Positions 1-11,218 of a DNA stretch of 64,000 bases are shown here, in pieces (the stretch's first letter is position 1; each line of letters starts with the position of its first letter). The position numbers and the translations under genes are program-made. The notes below the pieces were generated by a model that searched no databases, was not told the origin of the DNA, and was given only the letters and a program-made list of their open reading frames with translations. Source of the stretch: Microbulbifer sediminum (GTDB lineage Bacteria > Pseudomonadota > Gammaproteobacteria > Pseudomonadales > Cellvibrionaceae); assembly GCF_021729035.1 (NCBI RefSeq), contig NZ_JAJSAP010000004.1, forward strand, positions 186,001 to 250,000, in the 5' to 3' direction.

Positions 1-436
1 ATTCGATTACCTTGTACTAATAGTAACGGCGCCCCGGGCGGGCACTGTCAGCGCAGACTCGTGCATGCTGTAAAGCCTAATTAGTCAGCGCGAATTATTC
101 TGAGTTCCGGGCCGCATTATCCGAATTGGGAGCGATCCCGAGGCCCTGCCGACATCCGGTGTTCGGCGGCCTTCCGGGCGATGGCACACAGTCCACCTCC
201 AGAATCGGCAAACTCTAACAACGGCGGGGGGTCAGGGCAAGGCTGAATCCGCCCAAACATGGCAACAGGTCGCAATATGCCGTATCGGCGGGCTCCCGCC
301 GCGCAACGTTCGGTGCCTGTTTATGAGAATCGTGGCCGCTTGTGCTAAATTTGCGGCCCTTCTGCCCCACAAAAGAGTCCGGTTGGCCGGTCACGGGGCA
401 GTTCCCATTTGCACCCAAGCTGGAGCCCCAATTGCC
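1..436. other. Left-edge intergenic region upstream of gatC
   Basis: No reading frame here looks like a real gene; the longer frames run antisense to or ahead of gatC. The stretch should carry the gatCAB promoter and possibly that of a divergent gene beyond the left edge, but I could not pick convincing -35/-10 boxes. Confidence 0.5.
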
Positions 437-724
437 ATGTCTGTGGACAAGCAAACCGTAGAACAACTGGCCGAGCTGGCCCGCATCGCCATCTCGGAGG
501 AAACCATCGACGAAGTCGGCAAGCGCCTGGGCAATGTGCTGCAGCTGGTCGACCAGCTGCAGTCTGTGCACACCGAGGGCGTTGCACCGATGGCGCACCC
601 GCTGGACGAGGTGCAGGCATTGCGGCCGGACGAGGTCACCGAGCCGGACAGGCGTGAAGAATTCCTGCAGCTGGCCCCCCAGTCCGAGCAGGGCCTCTAC
701 CTGGTTCCCAAGGTGATCGACTGA
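437..724 (+). CDS. gatC: Aspartyl/glutamyl-tRNA(Asn/Gln) amidotransferase subunit C
   Basis: This 95-aa protein is the small subunit of GatCAB, which amidates Glu-tRNA(Gln) and/or Asp-tRNA(Asn) in the cytoplasm; GatC wraps around and stabilises GatA. The sequence opens [20 protein letters not shown] and ends with [15 protein letters not shown] and [10 protein letters not shown], the usual GatC pattern. A longer in-frame start exists at 323, but the extra 38 residues are unlike GatC and the 437 ATG gives the normal family length. It lies 47 bp before gatA as the first gene of gatC-gatA-gatB. Identity rests on sequence pattern and operon context, which agree. Confidence 0.95.
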   Translation: MSVDKQTVEQLAELARIAISEETIDEVGKRLGNVLQLVDQLQSVHTEGVAPMAHPLDEVQALRPDEVTEPDRREEFLQLAPQSEQGLYLVPKVID

Positions 725-771
725 GCGATCCCTGGCAAGCACCTGAACACAGAGAACACAGCGGGAATACC

Positions 772-2237
772 ATGCACCAGTTAACCATCGCCGAAATCAT
801 CCGCGGCCTGCGGGAACGTGAGTTCTCCAGTGTCGAGATCACGCGCCAGCTGCTCACCCGTATCGAGCAACTGGACGGCGACCTGAACAGCTTTATCAGT
901 GTCACCGCCGAGAGTGCCCTGCGGCAGGCCGAGTCCGCCGACCAGCGCCTGGCGGCGGGCGATGCCCCCGCCCTGTGCGGCGTCCCCATTGCCCACAAGG
1001 ATATCTTCTGTACCCGCGGGACGCGCACCAGCTGCGGCTCCAAAATGCTGGATAACTTTGTGCCGCCCTACGATGCCCATGTGGTGGAACAGCTCCAGGC
1101 CGCCGGGATTGTGAGCCTCGGCAAGACCAACATGGACGAGTTCGCCATGGGTTCCTCCAACGAGACGAGCTATTACGGCCCGGTGAGGAATCCCTGGAAC
1201 CCCGGTCATGTACCCGGGGGCTCATCCGGCGGCTCGGCCGCCGCAGTGGCCGCGCAACTGGTACCCGGCGCCACCGCCACCGATACCGGCGGCTCTATCC
1301 GCCAGCCGGCGGCCCTGACCGGCACCACCGGGCTCAAGCCAACCTACGGCCGGGTCTCCCGCTGGGGCATGATCGCCTTCGCCTCCAGCCTCGACCAGGG
1401 CGGCCCCATCGCCCGTACTGCCGAGGATGTGGCCTACCTGCTGTCGGCCATGGCAGGCCACGATCCGCGTGATTCCACCAGCCTGAACCGGCCGGTCCCG
1501 GACTTTACCGCCACCCTGGGCGACGACATCCGCGGCCTGCGCATCGGCGTGCCGAAGGAGTACTTCAGTGAGGGGCTTAATCCGGATGCCGCTGCACGGG
1601 TGCAGGACGCCCTGAAGGAATACGAGCGGCTCGGCGCTGAGCTGGTGGAGATCAGCCTCCCCCATACCCACCTGGCGGTGCCCGCCTACTATGTCATCGC
1701 GCCGGCCGAGGCATCGGCCAACCTGTCGCGCTTTGACGGCGTGCGCTATGGCTATCGCTGCGAGAATCCCGCCGACCTGCGCGACCTCTACATGCGCTCG
1801 CGGGGCGAGGGCTTTGGCGAGGAGGTCAAGCGACGCATCCTTGTCGGCGCCTACGCGCTTTCCGCCGGCTACTACGACGCCTATTACAATAAGGCCCAGC
1901 AGGTCCGCCGCCTGATCAAGCAGGACTTTGTCCAGGCCTTCGGGCAGGTGGATGTCATCATGGGCCCGACTGCCCCCAACCCCGCCTTCCGCCTCAATGA
2001 AAAAACCGACGACCCGGTGGCCATGTACCTGGAAGATATCTACACCATCTCCGCCAACCTGGCGGGGCTGCCGGCCATGTCACTGCCCTGCGGACAGGTA
2101 AACGGCCTGCCTGTAGGCCTGCAGGTCATCGGTAACTACCTCGATGAAGCGCGGATGCTGAACGTCGCCCACCAGTACCAACAGGCTACCGACTGGCACC
2201 GAGCAAGCGCCCCATTTGCTCAAACGGCAGGAGAACA

Positions 2238-2241
<4 letters not shown>
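772..2241 (+). CDS. gatA: Aspartyl/glutamyl-tRNA(Asn/Gln) amidotransferase subunit A
   Basis: GatA (489 aa) is the glutaminase subunit of GatCAB: it releases ammonia from glutamine and channels it to GatB. It is an amidase-signature protein. The Ser-cis-Ser-Lys triad can be placed: Lys76 in PIAHKDIF, Ser151 in PGGSSGGSA and Ser175 in [11 protein letters not shown], with the 24-residue serine spacing of the family. Length is typical. Its TGA stop overlaps the gatB start region (ATGATGG), indicating translational coupling. No anomalies seen. A second, divergent amidase-signature gene at 5819 has a signal peptide and is not a GatA duplicate. Confidence 0.97.
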
Positions 2242-3692
<1,451 letters not shown>

Positions 3693-3764
3693 TTGCCCGC
3701 TGCGAGCCCGGGTCCCCACGCAAGACGCCTCGTGCATTGCGTCGGGGGCCCGCCCTCCCGCTCT

Positions 3765-3790
3765 GCAGGAGCGGCCGCTGGCCGCGTTCC
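3765..3790 (+). repeat. REP-like palindrome
   Basis: The element reads GCAGGAGCGGCC, then GCT, then GGCCGCGTTCC. The near-perfect GCGGCC/GGCCGC arms and flanking GGAGC resemble the REP family of pseudomonads (GTAGGAGCGGC...GCCGCGACC). Related copies occur in this window at 9594, 25683, 28821 and 44947. It sits between gatB and the acyl-CoA ligase gene. Confidence 0.6.
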
Positions 3791-3914
3791 TCCCGCCTCT
3801 CATGCACGGAAAGCCGGATTCCGGTCACAAATAGTTCGCCCCATTCTCTGGACAAAAGGGACGCAAGTCAGGAAATTAAGGACCTGCAATTGATAACAAC
3901 AAGAGGTGCAGGTG

Positions 3915-5603
3915 ATGACCGAGACACTCCCGAGCTATACCCGCGGCCAGGCTGGGCAGCCACTGATCGAAATGACCATCGGCGACAAGCTCGACGAGAT
4001 CACCGCGCGCTTCCCGGATAACGAGGCCCTGGTTGTGCGCCACCAGGGCATTCGCTGGAGTTATCGCGAGCTCCAGCAGCAGGTCGACACCTGTGCGCGG
4101 GCCCTGCTGGCCATCGGTATCGGCAAGGGCGACCGCGTGGCAGTCTGGTCACCCAACAATGCCCAGTGGACCACGCTGCAGTTCGCCACTGCCAAGATCG
4201 GTGCCATCCTGGTGAACATCAATCCATCCTACCGCCTGCACGAACTTGAATACGCCCTCAACCACTCGCAGGCGCGCATGCTGGTCACCGCCGAACAATT
4301 CAAGGGCACGGATTACACGGCCATGCTCTATGAGGTGGCGCCGGAGCTGAGGACCTCCCCTGTCGGGAAGCTGCAGTCCGTGAAACTGCCGCACCTCGAA
4401 ATAGTGGCGAACCTGGATGAGCAGGCACACGAAGGTATGTGGCGCTGGCGGGACCTGCTGCAACAGGCCCCCCAGGTCGATGGTGCCCGGCTGGCCGCAG
4501 CGCAGGCATCACTGCACTGCGAGGAAGCCATCAATATCCAGTACACCTCCGGCACCACCGGTTTTCCCAAGGGCGCCACCCTGTCCCACCGCAACATCCT
4601 CAACAACGGCTTTTTTGTTGCCGAGAGCATGGGGCTGACAGAGCGCGACCGGATGGTAATTCCCGTGCCCCTGTACCACTGCTTTGGCATGGTGATGGGT
4701 AACCTGGGCTGTGTTAGCCATGGCGCCACCATGATCTACCCCGGCGAGGCTTTCGAAGCGAAGACAGTGCTGGAGACAGTGGCCGCGGAACGGGCCACAG
4801 CCCTGTACGGCGTGCCCACCATGTTTATCGCCGAGCTGGAGCACCCGGACTTCGACCAGTTCGACCTCAGCTCCCTGCGCACCGGCATCATGGCGGGCTC
4901 CATCTGCCCCGCCGAGGTGATGAAAGCGGTCAACAGCAAAATGCACATGCAGGAAGTACAGATTGCCTACGGCATGACCGAGACCAGCCCGGTTTCAACC
5001 CAGACCGCCGCCGACGACCCTTTCGACAAGCGCGTCACCACTGTCGGGCGCACACAACCTCACCTGGAATCGAAGATCATCGACCCGACCTCCCGCAAGA
5101 CGCTGCCCCGCGGCGAGGTCGGCGAGCTCTGTACCCGAGGGTACAGCGTCATGCTCGGCTACTGGAACAACGAGGAAGCCTCTCGCAGCGCGATCGACGA
5201 GGACAACTGGATGCACACCGGCGACCTGGCCACCATGGACGAAGACGGCTATATCCAGATCGTCGGGCGCATCAAGGATATGGTGATCCGCGGGGGCGAA
5301 AACATCTATCCGAAGGAGGTGGAGGAATTCCTCTACACCCACCCGGCGATTGCCGATGTGCAGGTAACGGGCGTACCGGACAAGAAATACGGCGAAGAGC
5401 TTGTGGCCTGGGTCCAGCTGCGCACCGATGCCGGGGAAGTGACAGAAGAGGAATTGCGCGAGTTTTGTAAGGGCAGGATCACCCACTTCAAGATCCCGCG
5501 CTATTTCCGTTTCACCGACAGTTTCCCGATGACCGTCACCGGCAAGATACAGAAATTCCGTATGCGGGAGATTTCCATCGAGGAGCTGGGCCTGAAGGCC
5601 TGA
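3915..5603 (+). CDS. AMP-forming fatty-acyl-CoA synthetase-like ligase
   Basis: This 562-aa adenylate-forming enzyme probably activates a medium- or long-chain acid as acyl-AMP and transfers it to CoA. Visible motifs are the P-loop [12 protein letters not shown] (about 210-221), [14 protein letters not shown], the hinge region [14 protein letters not shown], and the C-terminal catalytic lysine in [11 protein letters not shown] (Lys544). Acyl-CoA synthetases of this kind (AMP-binding, FadD/AcsF-like) are usually 540-570 aa. The ATG at 3915 follows an AAGAGGTG ribosome-binding site; an in-frame GTG at 3906 lies inside that site and is unlikely. The exact acyl substrate cannot be read from sequence. 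It has its own leader and is not obviously in an operon. Confidence 0.88.
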   Translation: MTETLPSYTRGQAGQPLIEMTIGDKLDEITARFPDNEALVVRHQGIRWSYRELQQQVDTCARALLAIGIGKGDRVAVWSPNNAQWTTLQFATAKIGAILVNINPSYRLHELEYALNHSQARMLVTAEQFKGTDYTAMLYEVAPELRTSPVGKLQSVKLPHLEIVANLDEQAHEGMWRWRDLLQQAPQVDGARLAAAQASLHCEEAINIQYTSGTTGFPKGATLSHRNILNNGFFVAESMGLTERDRMVIPVPLYHCFGMVMGNLGCVSHGATMIYPGEAFEAKTVLETVAAERATALYGVPTMFIAELEHPDFDQFDLSSLRTGIMAGSICPAEVMKAVNSKMHMQEVQIAYGMTETSPVSTQTAADDPFDKRVTTVGRTQPHLESKIIDPTSRKTLPRGEVGELCTRGYSVMLGYWNNEEASRSAIDEDNWMHTGDLATMDEDGYIQIVGRIKDMVIRGGENIYPKEVEEFLYTHPAIADVQVTGVPDKKYGEELVAWVQLRTDAGEVTEEELREFCKGRITHFKIPRYFRFTDSFPMTVTGKIQKFRMREISIEELGLKA

Positions 5604-5818
5604 CTTCTGCGGGGCCAGGATCCTGCCTGAGCCCCGTACCCCCTTACTCCCGCTTCCCTGCCCCGGTCCCCCTGGCCCGCATTCCTGTAGCTGCCGACAT
5701 GAGCAGGAATCCGGGCAGTCCTTTGTATGCCGGTATTCTCAGGTAATATGGGGTTTCCCCTGCGGCCACTCCCCCGAGAGCACAGCCACGGGGATCGCCT
5801 TCCGGATACAGGTGGACC

Positions 5819-7372
5819 ATGAAAAACATAACAAGATTGATATCGCTCGCCGCCGTCGCACTGACCGCGCTCGTGTCTGTACCGCTGACCGCAGACGACT
5901 ACCCATCAGTCAGCGACTTGCGCACAGCCCTGGACAGCGGACAGAAAACCTCTGCCCAGCTGGTGCGCGAATACCGGCAGCGGATCGACACCTTTAACGA
6001 ACGACTCAATGCCATTACCCGCCTCAACAACGAGGCCCTGCAGGAAGCGGAGCGACTCGACCGACTGCGTGCCGCAGGCACTATCCTCGGTCCACTTCAC
6101 GGTATCCCCGTGCTGCTCAAGGACAATATCGACACCGGCGACGGCATGCCCAACACCGCTGGCTCCTGGCTCTTGCGGGAGAACATTCCGGCCGATGACG
6201 CTTTCCTGGTGAAGTCCCTGCGGGAACAAGGTGCCATCATCCTGGGCAAAGCCAATCTGAGCGAGTGGGCCAACTTCCGCTCCACCCGTTCGTCCAGTGG
6301 CTGGAGCGCCATCGGCGGCCAGACCCGCAACCCCTACGACCTGTCCCGCTCGCCCTGCGGTTCCAGCTCCGGCTCTGCCGTCGCCGTGGCGGCCGGCCTT
6401 GCCCCCCTCGCCGTGGGCACCGAGACCGATGGCTCCGTTACCTGCCCGGCAGCAATCAACGGCGTGGTGGGTATCAAACCCACCCTGGGACTGGTCAGCC
6501 GCGACGGCATTATTCCCATTTCGGCCCACCAGGACACCGCCGGCCCCATGGCCACCACTGTCAGCGGCGCGGTCATGCTGCTGGATGCAATGGTTGGCGA
6601 GGATCCGGCGGACCCGGACAGCATCCCCGCGCGCGGCCCCTACCGCCGGCACCTGCAACCGGATGGCCTCAAGGGACTGCGTATCGGTATTGTCCGCAAC
6701 CTCACCGGCTATAGCCCCAAAACCGATGCGGTGTTTGCACAGGCGCTGGAAGTCCTGCGCGCACAGGGGGCAACCCTGGTCGACAATGCCAATATCGATA
6801 CCCTGGACGAGATACATGCCCTGGAATTCGATCTGCTGGCGTGGGAATTCAAGGATGCCGTGGCCGAGTATCTGGCAACCGCACCGGTAAAGGCGAAAAC
6901 CCTCCAGGCACTGGTGGCGGCCAATGAGCGGGCGCAGGGACGGGAACTCCAGCATTTCGGCCAGGAGATTTTCATCATGGCCCAGGAATCCCGCGGTCGC
7001 CAGGAAGCCGGGTTCACCGAGGAGGTGGCGCGGCTCAAGTCACTGGCCGGCAAGCAGGGGATCGATGCCGTACTCAGGGAACATGACCTGGATTTACTGG
7101 TGGCGCCCACCACCAGCCCGGCCTGGAAAATTGACCAGATCAATGGCGACCACTACCTGGGGTCGGCTTCCACACCGGCCGCGGTTGCCGGCTACCCCCA
7201 CATCACCGTACCCATGGGCTTTGTGCGGCACCTGCCCGTGGGACTCTCGTTTTTTTCCGGCGCCAACCGGGAGGACATCCTGATTGCAGCTGCGTACAAT
7301 TACGAGCGGGCCAGCATGGCGCGCCGGGCACCAGTGATCCCGGCAGCCCCGGGACGGGACGAACAGCCCTGA
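5819..7372 (+). CDS. Secreted amidase-signature hydrolase, peptide-amidase-like
   Basis: This 517-aa enzyme has a cleavable signal peptide (basic MKNITR, hydrophobic stretch about 8-24, then TADDYP), so it acts in the periplasm or outside. The amidase-signature triad is present: Lys101 (PVLLKDNID), Ser182 (CGSSSGSAVAVA) and Ser206 (GTETDGSVTCPAA). The wording around the nucleophile resembles peptide amidase of Stenotrophomonas rather than GatA, so hydrolysis of peptide C-terminal amides or other small amides is plausible. That substrate is inference. It is the same fold as GatA upstream but clearly divergent. The gene stands alone with a roughly 215-bp leader. Confidence 0.85.
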   Translation: MKNITRLISLAAVALTALVSVPLTADDYPSVSDLRTALDSGQKTSAQLVREYRQRIDTFNERLNAITRLNNEALQEAERLDRLRAAGTILGPLHGIPVLLKDNIDTGDGMPNTAGSWLLRENIPADDAFLVKSLREQGAIILGKANLSEWANFRSTRSSSGWSAIGGQTRNPYDLSRSPCGSSSGSAVAVAAGLAPLAVGTETDGSVTCPAAINGVVGIKPTLGLVSRDGIIPISAHQDTAGPMATTVSGAVMLLDAMVGEDPADPDSIPARGPYRRHLQPDGLKGLRIGIVRNLTGYSPKTDAVFAQALEVLRAQGATLVDNANIDTLDEIHALEFDLLAWEFKDAVAEYLATAPVKAKTLQALVAANERAQGRELQHFGQEIFIMAQESRGRQEAGFTEEVARLKSLAGKQGIDAVLREHDLDLLVAPTTSPAWKIDQINGDHYLGSASTPAAVAGYPHITVPMGFVRHLPVGLSFFSGANREDILIAAAYNYERASMARRAPVIPAAPGRDEQP

Positions 7373-7427
7373 GCGGGGTGTACCCCAGCCTGGCCAATTG
7401 ACATCAGCCAAAGCGAAGGAACAGATT

Positions 7428-7727
7428 GTGACCCTGAAGAAAGACAAGCAGAAAGTCCTCGGTGAAGTATTCGATGAAGAGCGTATCGCCGGATTTCTTG
7501 AGGGGGAGGCGCCCGCGGGCGTGGAGCGGGATTTCTATCTGCTGGAGCGCGCCTACCGGGGCATGAAAGCGGAAAACTTTTCCACGTTCGTACGCCTGTT
7601 CCTGGAGCAGGGCCACAACCTGGACAGTGTCGGGCCCGAAGGAAAGACACTGCTGCAGAAAGTCGCCGAACATCGCCAGGCTGACGAATACGCACATATC
7701 CTGCGCGAAGCCGGCGCTCGCGAATAA
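7428..7727 (+). CDS. Small conserved protein of the PA4642 type
   Basis: This 99-aa soluble protein begins with GTG in MTLKKDKQKVLGEVFDEERI, preceded by a GAAGGAA ribosome-binding site; an upstream in-frame TTG at 7398 lacks one. The pattern of KKDKQKV, a central LLxRAYRGM segment and a C-terminal LFLEQGHNL/GKTLLQKVAEHRQ ankyrin-like helix pair matches what I recall of the PA4642 family of gammaproteobacteria. Its function is unknown to me. It lies 24 bp upstream of the cysZ-like gene and may be co-transcribed with it. No signal peptide or membrane segment. Confidence 0.75.
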   Translation: MTLKKDKQKVLGEVFDEERIAGFLEGEAPAGVERDFYLLERAYRGMKAENFSTFVRLFLEQGHNLDSVGPEGKTLLQKVAEHRQADEYAHILREAGARE

Positions 7728-7751
7728 GTCACCCGCACAGGGAGTGTCCTG

Positions 7752-8597
7752 ATGACTTCCAATCCCACCCACGGTGTCGATGCGCTGATCCAGGGAGCAC
7801 GCCTGCTGGGACGCCGCGAACTGCGGCCGTTCATCATTGTGCCGCTGCTGATCAACCTGGTGCTGTTTATCGCCCTGACAGCGGTCATGCTTTCGCAGCT
7901 TGGCGGGCTGGCGGAATACCTCAACAGCCTGCTGGCGCACGAACCAGTCAATACCGAGACCATGTCCTGGTGGCGGGCGATCCTGGCGAAAGGCGCTGCC
8001 TGGGCCGCCAATGTTTTCCAGTGGCTGGCATGGCTGATTGCCATCGCTGTGGTGATTCTGTTCCTGTTCGTGTACGGCTACCTTTTTGGCATCATCACCA
8101 ACATCATCGCCGCACCATTCAATGGTTTCCTGGCAGAAAAAGTTGAGGAGCTCCTCACCGGCCAGGCTCCCCCGGCAGAACCGATGCTCAGCATGGTATG
8201 GCGCACGATCGGCCGGGAACTGCGCAAGCTGGTGTACTTCATTGGCTGGGGCCTGGTGATTTTTGTCATCGCCATGCTCACCAGCTGGACAGTGTTTATC
8301 CCTGCCATCATGGGCGGGCTCTGGGGCGCCTGGTGCATGGCAATCCAGTACGTCGACTACCCGCTGGATAACCACCAGCGCCCCTTCGACGAGCTGAAAA
8401 GCGTGCTAATGCGGCGCAAGCTGTCCAGTCTCAGTTTTGGCGGCGCGGTAATGCTGGCAAAAATGGTACCAGTCCTGAATATCTTCGTGATGCCGGCGGC
8501 TGTGGCCGGGGGCACGGTCCTGTGGGTAGACCGCCTGCGGCGACACGGTGACCCGGGTGCAGGGCGGCTGCTCAATGATGGGCGCAGCCAGCCCTGA
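7752..8597 (+). CDS. cysZ: CysZ-like sulfate uptake membrane protein
   Basis: This 281-aa inner-membrane protein has an N-terminal cytoplasmic stub containing GARLLGRRELRPFIIVPLLINL, then long hydrophobic hairpins around residues 25-55, 75-115, 150-190 and 210-250, matching the CysZ/EI24 family. In E. coli CysZ is a sulfate transporter supplying cysteine biosynthesis. A FNGFLAEKVEELL segment between helices is typical of the family. It follows the small PA4642-type gene closely. Given the several sulfotransferases in this window, sulfate supply is a relevant role, but that link is inference. Confidence 0.85.
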   Translation: MTSNPTHGVDALIQGARLLGRRELRPFIIVPLLINLVLFIALTAVMLSQLGGLAEYLNSLLAHEPVNTETMSWWRAILAKGAAWAANVFQWLAWLIAIAVVILFLFVYGYLFGIITNIIAAPFNGFLAEKVEELLTGQAPPAEPMLSMVWRTIGRELRKLVYFIGWGLVIFVIAMLTSWTVFIPAIMGGLWGAWCMAIQYVDYPLDNHQRPFDELKSVLMRRKLSSLSFGGAVMLAKMVPVLNIFVMPAAVAGGTVLWVDRLRRHGDPGAGRLLNDGRSQP

Positions 8598-8656
8598 TAC
8601 GGCTGGCCGCCCTTCCCAGCCTTCCCTGCCCGCAGGCTACCGGCGGGCATCCGGAT

Positions 8657-9394
8657 TCAGACAAATGCCGCCATGGGCCGCTGACGGTACCAGCGCGCAG
8701 CCAGCACGCAGGATGCCAGCACCACCAGGGTAACCACACCGGCGGTGATTCCCAGGTACTCGGACGGCAGCGAACCGGCGAAGCCTGGCGCCGGCGTGAC
8801 TCCAGTCGGGCGGTAACTGGCTGCCGCCATGCCGGTATAGTGCATTCCGCTCACCGCTACTGCCATCACCAGCGAGCTGCCGATTTTCTGCCAGCGCCCA
8901 CGCATCACAAACGCCATCCACAACGCGGCGTAGGCGGCGACCACGGCGATCATCACGGAGATGATCATGATATTGAGGTTGTATTCGATGGTGGCGGGCA
9001 TCAGCATCGCCTCCATGCCTACATAATGCATGCCCGCGACGCCAGCCCCCATGAACACCGATGCCGGTATCAGCCGATCAAACATGAATTTCCCGGTACC
9101 CACAATGGCCAGCCCCAGGGAGCATGCCGCCACCGCCACCAGTACTGAGCCGATGGTGCCGGCCACGTCATAAGCCATAGACATCTCGGTTTGCAGGGCC
9201 AGCATACCGACGAAGTGCATCGACCAGATGGCCCCGCCACCCATGGCCAGCCCTGCCACCAGAATGGCGCGACGCCGGTCATTACCGGTTACCGCCTCGG
9301 GAATGGCAGTCACCAGCTGCAGTGCCGCAAAGGAACCGACAGCGGAAACCAGGTAGGAAAGCAGCACTAGCAGGGGATTGTACTCGGTGGACAT
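8657..9394 (-). CDS. MHYT-domain integral membrane sensor protein
   Basis: This 245-aa protein is essentially only a seven-helix MHYT domain. The repeated signature is clear: SMHFVGM, GMHYVGM and GMHYTGM, each at a predicted outer membrane face. MHYT domains are proposed to bind copper and sense O2, CO or NO. They are usually fused to GGDEF, EAL or kinase modules; here no output domain follows, so it would need a partner or act alone. The ATG at 9394 follows an ACGAGG ribosome-binding site; an in-frame ATG at 9424 has none, so I prefer the shorter form. Confidence 0.85.
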   Translation of the reverse strand: MSTEYNPLLVLLSYLVSAVGSFAALQLVTAIPEAVTGNDRRRAILVAGLAMGGGAIWSMHFVGMLALQTEMSMAYDVAGTIGSVLVAVAACSLGLAIVGTGKFMFDRLIPASVFMGAGVAGMHYVGMEAMLMPATIEYNLNIMIISVMIAVVAAYAALWMAFVMRGRWQKIGSSLVMAVAVSGMHYTGMAAASYRPTGVTPAPGFAGSLPSEYLGITAGVVTLVVLASCVLAARWYRQRPMAAFV

Positions 9395-9707
9395 GGCAGC
9401 CTCGTTTTGATTATTGGAACTCATGCCCCGGCCGGTTGCCGGGTAAGTTGCGATGGGCTACGGCAGGAAACGTGAAACAGATCACATAGAGTGCAAATTC
9501 GCTGAAAGGCCGGCCGTCAATTCCGGCCTGGATGGGGGGCAATTCGCGGATCCCATGGGCGGGAGCCAGCGGGGCCCGGGAGCGGCCAGTCGCGAGGAGC
9601 GGCCGCAGGCCGCGACCGGAGGAGGAGGATCAGCAGGCGTGTAGAGGTCATATCCGGATAGAGCGCACAGCGCCGCAGGCAGCCGGAGGAATCAACAGGT
9701 GAGGGAA
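9395..9707. other. Intergenic region with one REP-like palindrome
   Basis: No convincing gene. The segment separates the MHYT gene from the lipoprotein gene, both on the minus strand, and contains the REP-like element at 9594-9617 plus GC-rich partial repeats around it. Confidence 0.5.
9594..9617 (+). repeat. REP-like palindrome
   Basis: GAGGAGCGGCC, then GCA, then GGCCGCGACC. The arms pair perfectly over GCGGCC/GGCCGC and the flanks match the pseudomonad REP consensus better than the 3765 copy. Confidence 0.65.
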
Positions 9708-10130
9708 TCAGCCGCTGACGCCGTCCCGGCATTCGCCACGGACCTCGCCACCGTATGCATACTCAGTGCGCTCCAGTTCGAAAAAGCCATCGCGACAGAA
9801 ACCGGTCTCAGCCAGTTTCTGCCGCAACATGCGGTCGAACTGCAGGCGGTCACTGAGCGGGCGCACGCGGTTGCGCGGCTGTACCATACCCTGCTGGGCC
9901 ATGCGGTTGCTGTTCATGCCGCTCGCGGTTGCCGGCAGGGGAATATCATTGCGCATGATTTCCAGCGCATAGGTGAAGCGCTTGGCACCATTCCTGGCGA
10001 TTTCCGTGTGAAAGGATTCCTTCAGGCCCGGCACGGGCAGCGGCCCACTGGCACAGGCGGAGACCAGCAGAACCGGCAAGAGGAGCAACAGGCGAGGATT
10101 ACTGGCGCCGCTGTGTTTCTTGTTTTTCAT
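9708..10130 (-). CDS. Small putative lipoprotein of unknown function
   Basis: This 140-aa protein has a lipoprotein signal: basic MKNKKHSGASNPR, a leucine-rich stretch LLLLLPVLL and a lipobox VSAC, so it should be lipid-anchored in the envelope. The mature part has two cysteines near the C-terminus (TGFCRDGFFELER and RGECRDG) that could form a disulfide. I do not recognise the family. The internal ATG at 10130 gives a proper signal peptide; starting at 10166 would place 12 unsuitable residues ahead of it. Confidence 0.7.
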   Translation of the reverse strand: MKNKKHSGASNPRLLLLLPVLLVSACASGPLPVPGLKESFHTEIARNGAKRFTYALEIMRNDIPLPATASGMNSNRMAQQGMVQPRNRVRPLSDRLQFDRMLRQKLAETGFCRDGFFELERTEYAYGGEVRGECRDGVSG

Positions 10131-10247
10131 CTTCTCATACTCCAGAGGGGGAGCTCTTGCTCCCACGACCCAACACAGCCCTACCCGGGGCCGGTATTCT
10201 CCCGGCTTCCGGACGGGTGGCGGTTACAATCGCCCGTTTCCGGGCAA

Positions 10248-11084
10248 TTACTTGAAGACTACCGTCTTATTACCGTGGATAAAAACCCGCTCCTGCAGCA
10301 CCAGTTGCAGGGCCCGGCTCAGCACCGATTTCTCCACATCGCGCCCCGCGGCCGCCATGCCATCCGCCGAGTAGGCGTGGTCCACGTGAATCACATCCTG
10401 CTCAATAATCGGCCCCTCATCCAGATCATCTGTGACGAAGTGGGCTGTGGCACCGATGATCTTGACCCCGCGCTCGAAGGCCTGCTGATAGGGACGCGCA
10501 CCGATAAAGGCGGGCAGGAAGGAATGGTGGATGTTGATGATGCGCCCGCGGTAACGGGCTACAAAGTCGGGGGTCAACACCCGCATATACTTGGCCAGCA
10601 CCAGGTAGTCCGGCCCGTAGCCGTCCACCAGCTGCATCACCTGTTCCTCGTGCGCCCCCCGTTCCAGGCCCTCGGCGGGCAGACAGTGAAAGGGAATATC
10701 AAACTTCTCCACCAGGGCGCCCAGGTCCGGGTGGTTGCCGATCACTGCGGTGATCTCGACATCCAGTGCGCCGGCATAACACTTCATCAGGATATCCCCC
10801 AGGCAGTGGGGTTCCCTGGTGACCATCAGCACCAGGCGCTTGCGCCCGCTCGGAACCAGCTTGCGTACCGCACCGGCAGGCAACGCCATATCCAGGTCTT
10901 CCAGCAACGTGGAGTCATTGAAATTACCCTCCAGTGCCGTGCGCATAAAGAACCGCCCCTGTACACGATCCACATACTCATCGTTCTTGATGATATTGAG
11001 CTGGTGCTTGTAGCAAATATTGGTGATCTGGGCGATCAATCCCTTGGCATCCGGGCAATCGGTTAGCAGTATCTTCTTTTCCAT
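10248..11084 (-). CDS. purU: Formyltetrahydrofolate deformylase
   Basis: PurU (278 aa) hydrolyses 10-formyl-THF to formate and THF, balancing one-carbon pools and feeding formate to PurT. An N-terminal ACT regulatory domain (about 1-80, LLTDCPDAKGLIAQITNICY) senses glycine and methionine in E. coli. The C-terminal formyltransferase-like domain carries NIHHSFLPAFIGARPY and the active-site aspartate in HFVTDDLDEGPII. Length is that of the family. It is divergent from pepQ, with a 134-bp shared upstream region. Confidence 0.95.
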   Translation of the reverse strand: MEKKILLTDCPDAKGLIAQITNICYKHQLNIIKNDEYVDRVQGRFFMRTALEGNFNDSTLLEDLDMALPAGAVRKLVPSGRKRLVLMVTREPHCLGDILMKCYAGALDVEITAVIGNHPDLGALVEKFDIPFHCLPAEGLERGAHEEQVMQLVDGYGPDYLVLAKYMRVLTPDFVARYRGRIINIHHSFLPAFIGARPYQQAFERGVKIIGATAHFVTDDLDEGPIIEQDVIHVDHAYSADGMAAAGRDVEKSVLSRALQLVLQERVFIHGNKTVVFK

Positions 11085-11218
11085 GGTAGAAATTCAGGCC
11101 AAATATCCAGAGCAGAGACTATACACTAAGGGCTTATCCCGATTCACACTTGCGCAACCCCTGACAGGCCCGCGGTCTGCCACGCGGGTTTCCAGGCACC
11201 AGCCAACCAAGGGCAACC

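Noticed and set aside
3906..3914. GTG at 3906 as the acyl-CoA ligase start
   Set aside because: It lies inside the AAGAGGTG ribosome-binding site of the ATG at 3915.
5604..5640. GGGGCCAGGATCCTG...CCCC inverted repeat as a terminator of the acyl-CoA ligase gene
   Set aside because: Arms are imperfect and no T-run follows.
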